A DNA stretch of 21,469 nucleotides from Caldifarciminota bacterium (GTDB lineage Bacteria; Hydrothermota; UBA3072; WFRC01). Position 1 is the first letter of the stretch, and every line of letters starts with the position of its first letter. The DNA is taken from the NCBI GenBank assembly GCA_015486685.1, contig WFRC01000328.1:1-21469 (forward strand). Direction: 5' to 3'. The position numbers and the translations under genes are program-made. Under the pieces are notes generated by a model. It was not told the DNA's origin. It made no database searches and saw nothing but the letters and a program-made list of their open reading frames with translations. Of the stretch, positions 14,428 to 21,469 are shown one piece after another.

Positions 14428-16725
14428 ATGCTCAATCTCTTTTTATTCTCATTTTATAAGGAGGGAATACTAAAATCTGCCTCTCAACTTCCCCATTGGC
14501 TTGGAGTTATGAGTGTTTCAATGCTTCCAATATTTGAATTAAGGGGGGGTATACCTTTTGGAATAAATGTTTTACATATGCCTTACTATGAAGTTTATCC
14601 TGTCGCCGTATTGGGAAATATTATTCCCATTATCCCGATAATACTTATACTGCATTATATCAGTAAAATAGGTGTTGTGAAAAAGTTTCTTCATAGGACA
14701 GAACTAAAAGGTAATCTTGTAAAAAAATATGGGCTTCTGGGATTAATGCTGTTTGTGGCGATACCGCTTCCCATTACAGGGGCGTGGACAGGTTCTGCGC
14801 TTGCCTTTATATTTTCCATCCCCTGGTATTCAGCACTAATTGCTATAACAGGGGGAGTCATTATCGCGGGTATTATTGTTACAATTTTATCTCTGATGGG
14901 AATAACAGGGGCTATTATTGCCACTATTGCCTTCATCCTTGTAATGATTTTACCCTATATTAAAAGGAGAAAAAATCTGCCTATTTTTATATTGCTTCTA
15001 CTCCTATTTGGGTGTGCAAAACCGCAAATCAGGAGTGAACTTTTGATTGGTAAAATCCACTTCAAGGGTAATGAGACCTTTTCTGAAAAGGTGCTGAAGG
15101 GTATTATGAAATCAAAAATAGGTAAACCTTATGACGAAAATTATATCCGAAACGACATAAAAAGGGTAGTCCAATATTACAGAGACCATGGTTTTTTTGA
15201 TGCAAGGATTATAGAAAGGTCTGGAAAAATAGATAGAAAAAGGGGAAGATTAAATTACACATTTACGGTTATAGAAGGTGAAAGGTATCAAATATCTGAC
15301 ATCCTGATAGAAGGAGATAATTTTCTACCTGAATCCAGAATAAAGAAAAATATTCCTATTCAAAAGGGTATGTACTATAATGCAGGTTTAATAAACATTA
15401 GTGAGTATAAAATCACAAACCTATATGCAAGATATGGATTTATAAATATGAGATTAAATGTTGAGAAAGATATACACACTGATGGGGTAAAAATAATATA
15501 CCATATTGAGGAAAAAGACAGGGTAAGATTAAGAAATATAATATTTAAAAATCTGGGATATGTGAAAGAGACTTCATTAAAGAATGAAATAACACTAAAA
15601 AAGGGTGAATTCTTCAATTTAGATGAGGCATACCATACGCAGAGAAATCTTTATAATACAGCCCTTTTTAAGTATGCTGGTTTTAATATATTGCCTGTTT
15701 CGAAAGATTCTGTGGATGTAAAATTTGATGTAAATGTAGAAAAGCCCAAATGGATAGGTGGGGGATTTGGATATGAATCGCCAAATAAACTACTTTTTAC
15801 CCTTGATTGGGGAAATAATTACCTATTCAATGTGATAAGAAAAACAAATGTAGGCGTATATTTTGCCTTCAATCTTGAAAAAGAAGTATGGACAGATGTT
15901 AAGATGAATTACCAGGAGCCCCATTTATCTCCATTAAACCTTTCTCAAAGTGGTTCCTTTCTTCATAGATGGGTAAAGACAAAAGGATACTATGAATCAT
16001 CTTATATGTTTAAGTACGAATTATCGAAGTCTGTATTTGACATCTACCATATCTCTTTATCATACAACTTCAGGCATACTGCTATTGAAACCCTCGCCCA
16101 GGGAACTGTCATTGAAGATACAATGCCTGCAAGCATTACAAACAGTCTGGCACTGCTCTCATTTGTAGATAAAAGAAATGATTTTATCTATCCTACATCC
16201 GGGGGATATTATATGCTATCTGGTGAATATGCAGGTGGTATTTTCAGAGGGAACAATTATTTCAAAAGGATTGTGTTTCAGGGAAGTTATTATAAAAAGA
16301 CTCCGGGTAATGGTGTAATCGTGGGAAGAATGAGATTAGGAATTACATTTCCTGATATGCCGCCTGAGATGATAAGCCCGGATGTAAGATTTGAACTTGG
16401 TGGTGCTTCCAGCATAAGGGGCTATGACGAAGCATCTATTGGCGAAAGGGATATAAGGGGTAAAATGAGCGGGATAGAAATGATTTTAGGTAATGTAGAG
16501 TTTAGATTAAGAGTCAGGAAAAGGATTATAGGGATACTCTTTTTTGATACAGGCAACCTCTGGATGGATTTTTCAGGACCTTACTCATTAAAGGTTGGTT
16601 CAGGCTTTGGAATAGGATATCTGACAAATTTTGGCATAATCAGGCTTGATTATGGGAAAAGGCTTACAGATGTAAGCCGTACAGATAGAGGTAAGATATA
16701 TTTCAATATAGGTAATCCATTCTAA
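14428..16725 (+). CDS. Fused small multidrug-export-like domain and TamL/BamA-like Omp85 protein
   Basis: 765 residues in one unbroken frame. Residues about 20-176 are a multi-span domain of the Sm_multidrug_ex/COG2426 type (LPIFELRGGIPFGI; AIPLPITGAWTGSALA). Residues 179-196 (KRRKN, LPIFILLLLLFGC) look exactly like a lipoprotein signal peptide with lipobox Cys196. Then come three POTRA-like domains (about 205-270, 285-350, 355-425) and a 16-strand-type barrel with the Omp85 loop motif SIRGY and a C-terminal Phe. Three POTRAs plus a lipobox fit TamL/TamA better than five-POTRA BamA. The two parts belong in different membranes. Possible explanations are SPase II cleavage at Cys196, an internal start (ATG 14944, or CTG 14977 after AAAGGAG at 14962-14968), or a true fusion. 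ATG 14428 lacks an SD but follows the ptb stop by one base. Confidence 0.85.
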   Translation: MLNLFLFSFYKEGILKSASQLPHWLGVMSVSMLPIFELRGGIPFGINVLHMPYYEVYPVAVLGNIIPIIPIILILHYISKIGVVKKFLHRTELKGNLVKKYGLLGLMLFVAIPLPITGAWTGSALAFIFSIPWYSALIAITGGVIIAGIIVTILSLMGITGAIIATIAFILVMILPYIKRRKNLPIFILLLLLFGCAKPQIRSELLIGKIHFKGNETFSEKVLKGIMKSKIGKPYDENYIRNDIKRVVQYYRDHGFFDARIIERSGKIDRKRGRLNYTFTVIEGERYQISDILIEGDNFLPESRIKKNIPIQKGMYYNAGLINISEYKITNLYARYGFINMRLNVEKDIHTDGVKIIYHIEEKDRVRLRNIIFKNLGYVKETSLKNEITLKKGEFFNLDEAYHTQRNLYNTALFKYAGFNILPVSKDSVDVKFDVNVEKPKWIGGGFGYESPNKLLFTLDWGNNYLFNVIRKTNVGVYFAFNLEKEVWTDVKMNYQEPHLSPLNLSQSGSFLHRWVKTKGYYESSYMFKYELSKSVFDIYHISLSYNFRHTAIETLAQGTVIEDTMPASITNSLALLSFVDKRNDFIYPTSGGYYMLSGEYAGGIFRGNNYFKRIVFQGSYYKKTPGNGVIVGRMRLGITFPDMPPEMISPDVRFELGGASSIRGYDEASIGERDIRGKMSGIEMILGNVEFRLRVRKRIIGILFFDTGNLWMDFSGPYSLKVGSGFGIGYLTNFGIIRLDYGKRLTDVSRTDRGKIYFNIGNPF

Positions 16726-16726
16726 T

Positions 16727-16755
16727 CATAATAATACGGAAGTGGGGAGTATTTC
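16727..16755 (-). repeat. Degraded third copy of the dispersed repeat
   Basis: On the minus strand ACTCCCCACTTCCGTATTAT resembles CTCACTTCCGCATTATTCTG of copy A. Only the TTCCGCAT-like part is present, and it directly follows the Omp85 stop codon. Confidence 0.5.
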
Positions 16756-16803
16756 CTTTTTATATCTAAATTATAATTTCTATGGCTGATTACAATTTTT
16801 TTG

Positions 16804-16831
16804 TTGACTTTTCTATTGTAAATGTTATCTT
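16804..16831 (+). promoter_or_regulatory. Promoter of the tRNA pair
   Basis: TTGACT (16804-16809), 16-nt spacer, TATCTT (16826-16831), then 7 nt to the first base of tRNA-Arg. The geometry is the same as that of the protein-gene promoters. Confidence 0.7.
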
Positions 16832-16838
16832 TTATCAA

Positions 16839-16912
16839 GCGCCTGTGGCTCAACTGGATAGAGCGTCGGACTACGAATCCGTAGACTGGGGGTTCGAATC
16901 CCTCCAGGCGCG
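16839..16912 (+). tRNA. tRNA-Arg (anticodon ACG)
   Basis: 74 nt cloverleaf. Acceptor GCGCCTG pairs with CAGGCGC (16905-16911), with discriminator G. The D arm is GCTC...GAGC, the anticodon loop CTACGAA has ACG at 16873-16875, and the T arm is GGGGG-TTCGAAT-CCCTC. The outermost anticodon-stem pair is a T-T mismatch, a small oddity. CCA is not encoded. Reads CGN codons after A34-to-inosine editing, which would need TadA. Confidence 0.95.
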
Positions 16913-16924
16913 TTGTTTTTTAAG

Positions 16925-16997
16925 GCGCCACTGGCTCAACTGGTAGAGCAGCGGACTCTTAATCCGCGGGTTGGGGGTTCAAGTCCCTCGTGGCGCA
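16925..16997 (+). tRNA. tRNA-Lys (anticodon CTT)
   Basis: 73 nt cloverleaf. Acceptor GCGCCAC pairs with GTGGCGC (16990-16996), with discriminator A. The anticodon stem GCGGA/TCCGC is perfect, loop CTCTTAA has CTT at 16958-16960, and the T arm is GGGGG-TTCAAGT-CCCTC. CCA is not encoded. It lies 12 nt after tRNA-Arg and probably shares its transcript. No clear terminator lies between it and the convergent rhomboid gene. Confidence 0.95.
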
Positions 16998-17007
16998 AAA
17001 ATAAGCA

Positions 17008-17586
17008 CTAATACAACCTCCTCCTTTTCCATCTTATATACAGGTATCCCACAAGAAGTCCTGAAAGATGTGCAAGATGGGCAACATTATCGTGGGCGAA
17101 GATGGAAAGAAATTCAATTGCACCGAATATATATACAAGGTGTATCGCCTTTATGGGAATAAATAAAGGGAATATCATTAATCTTCTCTCGGGAAAATAT
17201 AGACCATAAGCCAGTAATACCCCAAATATTGCTCCTGATGCACCAATTACGGGAATATATGAATGAAACCTTAGAATTGCATAAATAATGCCAGCACCAA
17301 TGCCGGTGATGAAATAGAATTTATAAAACTCTTTTGTGCCCCAATAATATTCAATATCATTTCCGAACAGGAAAAGTGCATACATATTCATTGCAAGATG
17401 CCATATTCCACCATGGAGAAACATATATGTAAACAACTGCCATACATACCCTTTCCATACAAGCCCGGGAATAAGTGCAAAATATTTTATGTATTCAGGA
17501 TATGCCCTACCAACAAGTATCTGGAAAACAAATACCACTGATGTAGCAATGATGATATTCTTTGTGCCTCTATTTAATATACCCAT
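17008..17586 (-). CDS. Rhomboid-family intramembrane serine protease
   Basis: 192 residues with six predicted membrane spans. Catalytic features are present: HGGIWHLAMNM (His63 and Asn67, oxyanion region), GASGAIFG with nucleophile Ser118, and AHLAHLSG with His173. A short basic C-terminus (RWKRRRLY) ends the protein. It cleaves membrane-spanning segments of unknown substrates in the inner membrane. It is the last gene of the operon from sufS; its ATG overlaps the DUF4321 stop by 13 nt. Confidence 0.92.
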   Translation of the reverse strand: MGILNRGTKNIIIATSVVFVFQILVGRAYPEYIKYFALIPGLVWKGYVWQLFTYMFLHGGIWHLAMNMYALFLFGNDIEYYWGTKEFYKFYFITGIGAGIIYAILRFHSYIPVIGASGAIFGVLLAYGLYFPERRLMIFPLFIPIKAIHLVYIFGAIEFLSIFAHDNVAHLAHLSGLLVGYLYIRWKRRRLY

Positions 17587-17840
17587 CTTAATAGATATCC
17601 CAGGAATACGATTCCTAATATACTGAATATGTTAAACTTCAACATAAGTCCAAAGGTAAATGTCATAATGTAAAGATTGATATAAATCGGCGAGAATCCC
17701 ACACTAATGCTTTTAGTAATGAATGTTTTGACAATTCCCTCTGGAAGTGCCATACCTATAAGTTGACCTACAAGACCGCCTAAAATAGCCCCAATGATGA
17801 TAATAAAAATAATAAGAGGAATCCTACCTCTGATATGCAT
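17574..17840 (-). CDS. DUF4321-family small membrane protein
   Basis: 88 residues from ATG 17840, chosen because AAGGAGG (17851-17845) lies 4 nt upstream; a longer frame to 17879 would overlap the Gx gene further and has no support. It has two main hydrophobic segments (IPLIIFIIIIGAILGGLVGQ and the C-terminal FNIFSILGIVFLGYLLRW) with a weakly conserved middle, the DUF4321 pattern. Function unknown. The start overlaps the Gx transporter by 17 nt and the end overlaps rhomboid by 13 nt. Confidence 0.75.
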   Translation of the reverse strand: MHIRGRIPLIIFIIIIGAILGGLVGQLIGMALPEGIVKTFITKSISVGFSPIYINLYIMTFTFGLMLKFNIFSILGIVFLGYLLRWVY

Positions 17841-18339
17841 AAAGCCTCCTTTCATATATAGATAGAATAAGATATGCAATATAACCTGTTATAATACCTG
17901 AAATAATAGCAAACGGAAGAAGCACAAAAACTAAACCCTTTATTGCCGAAATACCCACAAACATTTTACAGGCAATAAGAATTTGTGTAAGCATATGGGC
18001 AGATGCACCCACTGCACTTATCCCTATGGCACTAATATGCCTGGCGAAGATTATGAGAACATACATTACGCATATACTTACAAAACTGCCTGAGATGGAC
18101 AGGATAAAAGATGGGGAGAACAGGTTGCCCAGAATGATTGAGCCTGTTATTGTTCTGAGTACAGATACGGTGAACGCTTCCTTCCAACCAAACCATATAA
18201 GTATAAAGAGGATAAAGGCATTTGAAAGTCCCAGCCTGAACCACGGCGCAGGCCGCGGTATAAATGTTTCAAGGACATATAGAATGATTGACAGAGCAAG
18301 AAATATTGAAAGAAGCGCAAATTTACTCTGTAATAACAT
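17824..18339 (-). CDS. Gx transporter / heptaprenyl diphosphate synthase component I family membrane protein
   Basis: 171 residues, five or six membrane spans. The N-terminal signature PRPAPWFRLGLSNAFIL and glycine-rich helices (GSIILGNLF, GSFVSICVMYVL) are typical of the Hpre_diP_synt_I/Gx transporter family, an ECF-S-like fold. The old name is misleading: there is no prenyl synthase active site. In Firmicutes such genes sit beside NusG-II-domain and ApbE genes in flavin-based electron-transfer loci (EetB-like); the same neighbours are present here. Probable role: membrane partner in extracytoplasmic flavin or quinone handling (inference). Confidence 0.85.
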   Translation of the reverse strand: MLLQSKFALLSIFLALSIILYVLETFIPRPAPWFRLGLSNAFILFILIWFGWKEAFTVSVLRTITGSIILGNLFSPSFILSISGSFVSICVMYVLIIFARHISAIGISAVGASAHMLTQILIACKMFVGISAIKGLVFVLLPFAIISGIITGYIAYLILSIYERRLYAYQR

Positions 18340-18688
18340 CCCAATACGCCTTTCCTTTAATTAAGATTGTCACGCGATTTGGGACACATACAATAGATGC
18401 CCCTGCATTACTTATCCATCCCATTTTTACACATAATTTAAGCGGACAGGTAGAATCCAGCATTCGCACTTTACCCTTCTGTATCTGAATAACAGATGGC
18501 CCTTTATAACCCTGAATTGTAATCGTTGTATCCATATTCAATGAATACACACGAATAACCTTTCCGTCAACAAAAATTTTGATTTTCTCTCCCCTGTTTC
18601 TGGGAACAAGAAATATTATACATATAAGTATACCAATAACAATTACATCACCAATCTTTAGAGGACGAAATCTACTGGATTTCCGCAT
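18323..18688 (-). CDS. NusG domain II-containing membrane-anchored protein
   Basis: 121 residues from ATG 18688, which has AAAGGTG upstream; longer reading from 18763 is less likely because it overlaps AmrS by over 100 nt. After a basic start (MRKSSRFRP) there is one membrane span (VIVIGILICIIFLV) and then a NusG-II beta domain with CPLKLCVKMGWISNAGASIV and CVPNRVTILIKG. The two Cys of CPLKLC and the later Cys are the conserved set of this family. The domain is extracytoplasmic, so this is not the transcription factor. Overlaps Gx by 17 nt. Confidence 0.85.
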   Translation of the reverse strand: MRKSSRFRPLKIGDVIVIGILICIIFLVPRNRGEKIKIFVDGKVIRVYSLNMDTTITIQGYKGPSVIQIQKGKVRMLDSTCPLKLCVKMGWISNAGASIVCVPNRVTILIKGKAYWDVITE

Positions 18689-19641
18689 TTTGAGCACCTT
18701 TTCTTTTTTATGCCTGATGTGTTTACCTGATAACCTACCCTTTTCACAAGCAGATTTCCGCAAACAGGGCAGTATGTATTTTCTCCTTCACCTGTATAGA
18801 CATTTCCCATATATACATATTTAAGGTATTTCCTGCCCATTTCATAAGCCATCTTCAAAGTTTCAACAGGGGTGGGTGCCTTTACATATTTATAGTGAGG
18901 GAAGTATCTTGTAAAATGCAGCGGTATTCTGTCATTTACACCTGCCACCCATTCAAGAAGTTTCTGTATCTGTTCCTTTGTATCATTCACTCCCGGGATG
19001 AGGAGATTTGTTACCTCTATATGTATAGATTTACTTGCAATCTGAATGGTATTTTTTACGGTCTCAAGGTTCCCTTTCAAGACCGTTCTATAATATTTCT
19101 CATCCATAGACTTCAGGTCAATATTCATTGCATCTACCCACTTTAATAACTCTCTTAATGGCGCTTCTTCTATTGTCCCATTTGTAACGAGCACAATCTT
19201 CAGATTATGCTTTTTTGCAATGGGTGCGGTATCGTATATATACTCATACCAGATAAGGGGTTCTGAATATGTAAATGCAATGCCTCTGGATTTGTAATAT
19301 ACAGCCAAATCCACCAACTTTTCAGGTGAGATATATGTTGTATCCGCTTTTGCAATAGATATTTCATAGTTCTGACAATAAGGACACCTGAGATTGCACC
19401 CGTTTGGGGCAGTAGAAAGGATGTATGAGCCGGGATAAAAGTGAAATAAGGGTTTTTTTTCAATGGGGTCCATTGCAAGTGATACTGTTTCACCATAATT
19501 CACGGCAATCAGTTTTCCTCCAATGTTTTTTTTGCCCTCACAAATACCAATTTCTCCCTCTTTCAATATGCACTTATGGGGACATAAATCACACCGCACC
19601 TTCCCATCCTCAAGTTTTGTCCAGTACATTGCCTCTCTCAT
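18658..19641 (-). CDS. amrS: AmmeMemoRadiSam-system radical SAM enzyme AmrS
   Basis: 327 residues. The N-terminus has a four-cysteine cluster (RCDLCPHKC, GIC; Cys17, 20, 24, 34). The radical SAM motif is CNLRCPYC (Cys82, 86, 89), followed by FTYSEPLIWYEY and LVTNGT, the usual AmrS core. A C-terminal zinc ribbon (CPVCG...CSKCG) is present, an addition seen in some members. The system is named for neighbours Memo (AmrB) and AMMECR1 (AmrA), neither of which is in this window; its reaction is not established. The start has GGGAG 7 nt upstream, and the ATG overlaps the apbE stop by 4 nt. Confidence 0.92.
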   Translation of the reverse strand: MREAMYWTKLEDGKVRCDLCPHKCILKEGEIGICEGKKNIGGKLIAVNYGETVSLAMDPIEKKPLFHFYPGSYILSTAPNGCNLRCPYCQNYEISIAKADTTYISPEKLVDLAVYYKSRGIAFTYSEPLIWYEYIYDTAPIAKKHNLKIVLVTNGTIEEAPLRELLKWVDAMNIDLKSMDEKYYRTVLKGNLETVKNTIQIASKSIHIEVTNLLIPGVNDTKEQIQKLLEWVAGVNDRIPLHFTRYFPHYKYVKAPTPVETLKMAYEMGRKYLKYVYMGNVYTGEGENTYCPVCGNLLVKRVGYQVNTSGIKKKRCSKCGNPVDFVL

Positions 19642-20579
19642 TTTTTTCTCCCCATTAACTTAAATCCATCGGTCTTCATATACACCAATGAATCTCCTGA
19701 CGGAATAATGCAAAACCCTTCCAGATGGTGATTTTTCAAAAAATTTATCCCGTATTTACCCATAACAAAAACCGCTGTTGAATATGCATCAGCCTGAAGT
19801 CCTGTCGGTGCAATCACAGTAGTTGAAACAGCATCTCTTGCAGGATAGCCCGTTTTTGGGTTTACAATATGGTGGTATCTCTTACCATTTAATATAAAAT
19901 ATCTTTCATAATCGCCGGATGTTGCAATAAAGCCTGCATCCATTTCAATATATCCAATTACACCGTCACCTCTGGGATTTCTTATACCTACCTTCCATTT
20001 CCTGTGAAATGGTTTTGGACCTGTGATACCTATATCACCTCCCGCATTTATCAAACTGGAGGTAATGCCATTTTTCCTCAATATCTCAACACCTCTATCT
20101 ATTGCATATCCCTTTGCAATTCCACCTAAATCAATCAGATATCCCTGGGGCAGGATTAAGGAATCTCCCTTTATCAGAATCTTCTTAAAATTTACTTTTG
20201 ATAGTGCATCTTTAATCTTCTCAGGTGATGGTATAATGGGTTTTTCAAATCTTCCCCACGCCTTCATCAGTGTGCCAACCGTAATGTCAAATGCCCCATC
20301 TGTTTCATAACCAATGTCAACCCCCCTCTGTATTAAGTATATTACATCATCACTATAATTGCCTGAAATGATATAAGGGGCATCCAGGGTATCTATTCTT
20401 TTCATCTCCGCAAAAACCTTATTTATAGCATTTTTTGCCTTATTTGGGAATAGTGAATATGCATAAACAGTTACTATTGTATCAAACAAATATTCTGTTT
20501 CCTCTATCTTCTTGGGATAGAATATAAGTATTGAAGAAAATATCAATAAAAGTATAATATATAGGGCAGTCTTTTTCAT
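19638..20579 (-). CDS. apbE: FAD:protein FMN transferase
   Basis: 313 residues. ApbE moves FMN from FAD to a Thr/Ser of exported flavoproteins (RnfG/NqrC/FMN-bind type) on the outside of the inner membrane, using Mg2+. Family motifs: DGAFDITVG, DLGGIAKGYAIDRGVE, INAGGDIG, ATSGDYERYF, HHIVNPKTGYPA and DAYSTAVFVMG with the metal-binding Asp. The N-terminus (residues 4-21) is a hydrophobic anchor without a lipobox Cys, so unlike many ApbE lipoproteins it is probably membrane-anchored. No FMN-accepting domain is in the window. ATGA overlaps at both ends show tight coupling with sufS and amrS. Confidence 0.95.
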   Translation of the reverse strand: MKKTALYIILLLIFSSILIFYPKKIEETEYLFDTIVTVYAYSLFPNKAKNAINKVFAEMKRIDTLDAPYIISGNYSDDVIYLIQRGVDIGYETDGAFDITVGTLMKAWGRFEKPIIPSPEKIKDALSKVNFKKILIKGDSLILPQGYLIDLGGIAKGYAIDRGVEILRKNGITSSLINAGGDIGITGPKPFHRKWKVGIRNPRGDGVIGYIEMDAGFIATSGDYERYFILNGKRYHHIVNPKTGYPARDAVSTTVIAPTGLQADAYSTAVFVMGKYGINFLKNHHLEGFCIIPSGDSLVYMKTDGFKLMGRKK

Positions 20580-21469
20580 CCCATCTTTCTTATCTCATTT
20601 AAGGCAGAAACAAGTTTATCAATTTCATCCTTTGTGTTATATATATATGCCGATGCCCTGACTGTGCCATTGGGTACATTAAGAATATACTTTACTAAGG
20701 GATGGGCGCAATGGAGCCCTGACCTCACGGCAATGTTATGCTTTTCAGAGAGTAAAAATGCAACCCTGTGTGGAGGGATATTGCTGAGATTGAATGAAAC
20801 TACCCCTACCCTCTTCTGTGCATTCAATGGTCCATAAATTTCTATTCCTTCAACTGTCTGCATTTTATCAAGAAAATAACCTGTAATCTCATTTTCGTAT
20901 GCTTCCACATTTTTCATCCCGTATTTTGAAAGGTATTCTGCCGCAGCACCTAAACCTATACCACCTGCAATATTGGGTGTTCCTGCTTCAAATCTTTCAA
21001 ACCCATCTGCCAATGTATAGCTGTCCATCTCAACATCCTTAATAATTCCTCCACCAACAAAAGCAGGCTTAAACCAATCAAGGTTTCTTGAATTGATATA
21101 TAAAACGCCTGTCCCAGTGGGACCCATCATCTTATGTCCACTTATTGCATAAAAATCAAGATTCAGGCTCTTCAAATCAAGGGGAATATGTGGAGCAGCC
21201 TGCGCTCCATCTGCAAGCACCAATGCATTATGTTTTTTTGCAATTTTAACAATCTCAGAGAGGGGAGATATGGTCCCCAGAACATTTGATATATGATTAA
21301 CCGCAACCAATTTTGTATTATCATCTATTGCATCCTCGAAATCTTTTAGATTAAAGTGCCCATTTTTATCAGGTTTAATTCTCTCTAACCTTAAGTTATA
21401 CTTTTTTGCCATATAAAGCCAGGGGAGATAATTTGAATGGTGTTCAATCAGGGTTGTTACAATCTTATC
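20576..21469 (-). CDS. sufS: Cysteine desulfurase, SufS type, 5' end beyond window
   Basis: 297 codons are visible, reading in from the right edge with no start; about 110 N-terminal residues are missing. The first visible residues include IVTTLIEHHSNYLPW, a class V aminotransferase/SufS signature. Further on are ADGAQAAPHIPLDL, the PLP-binding lysine in ISGHKMMGPTGTGVLY, and the active-site cysteine in RSGLHCAHPL, which matches SufS (group II) and not IscS. It supplies persulfide sulfur for Fe-S clusters, which could serve the radical SAM protein AmrS next door. Its stop overlaps the apbE ATG by 4 nt. Confidence 0.93.
   Translation of the reverse strand, partial: DKIVTTLIEHHSNYLPWLYMAKKYNLRLERIKPDKNGHFNLKDFEDAIDDNTKLVAVNHISNVLGTISPLSEIVKIAKKHNALVLADGAQAAPHIPLDLKSLNLDFYAISGHKMMGPTGTGVLYINSRNLDWFKPAFVGGGIIKDVEMDSYTLADGFERFEAGTPNIAGGIGLGAAAEYLSKYGMKNVEAYENEITGYFLDKMQTVEGIEIYGPLNAQKRVGVVSFNLSNIPPHRVAFLLSEKHNIAVRSGLHCAHPLVKYILNVPNGTVRASAYIYNTKDEIDKLVSALNEIRKMG

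Noticed and set aside
14458..14470. AAGGAGG inside the start of the fusion gene as evidence for a later start
   Set aside because: No ATG, GTG or TTG lies in frame at a usable distance; probably chance Lys-Glu-Gly coding.
16737..16765. Intrinsic terminator after the Omp85 gene (GGAA...TTCC followed by Ts)
   Set aside because: The stem is only 4 bp and is part of the degraded repeat copy; too weak to call.
1..21469. CRISPR array, IS element, prophage or toxin-antitoxin system
   Set aside because: No regularly spaced repeats, transposase, integrase or phage genes, and no small paired ORFs of that type were found on either strand.

Overview
The window is an AT-rich (by eye roughly 35-40% G+C), gene-dense stretch of a Gram-negative-type bacterial chromosome, probably a candidate phylum in or near the FCB group (for example WOR-3/Stahlbacteria-like). 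The evidence is an Omp85 outer-membrane assembly protein with a lipobox and three POTRA domains, a PorV-like outer-membrane protein, a secreted protein with a type IX (FlgD-like) C-terminal sorting domain, SufS/ApbE/AmrS enzymes typical of anaerobes, and Lys/Ile-rich proteins. The phylum is an inference, not something read directly.

Layout. 1-794 (minus): 3'-truncated patatin-like lipase. 917-6992 (minus): four-gene operon, in transcription order a type-IX-sorted secreted protein, an EF-G-like GTPase, a PorV-like outer-membrane protein and a GT-C/TPR membrane protein. 7029-7407: divergent intergenic region with repeats. 7408-9954 (plus): purM, a YbbR-domain protein and tsaD. 9951-11970 (minus): GT2 then GT4 glycosyltransferases, tail-to-tail with tsaD. 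11971-12290: a second divergent, repeat-bearing intergenic region. 12291-16725 (plus): barrel-only YtcJ-like amidohydrolase, phosphate butyryltransferase, and one reading frame joining a small multidrug-export-type membrane domain to a TamL/BamA-like protein. 16839-16997: tRNA-Arg(ACG) and tRNA-Lys(CTT). 17008-21469 (minus): seven overlapping genes, in transcription order sufS (5' truncated), apbE, amrS, a NusG-II-domain protein, a Gx transporter, DUF4321 and a rhomboid protease.

Two threads run through the window. First, seven sigma70-type promoters can be read and every one fits a spacer of exactly 16 bp. Several put the predicted transcript start on, or within one or two bases of, the start codon, implying leaderless mRNAs for first genes, whereas some downstream or TTG-start genes carry strong AGGAGG Shine-Dalgarno sites. 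Second, both divergent intergenic regions hold inverted copies of one short repeat built from a ..TTACG heptamer array and a TTCCGCAT array, and a degraded third copy follows the Omp85 gene.

The most unusual proteins are the export-domain/Omp85 fusion, an EF-G paralogue that has lost both the catalytic histidine and the guanine-specificity aspartate, and the amidohydrolase lacking its beta-sandwich domain. The last operon looks like an extracytoplasmic flavin-transfer/electron-transfer module without its flavoprotein acceptor in view.
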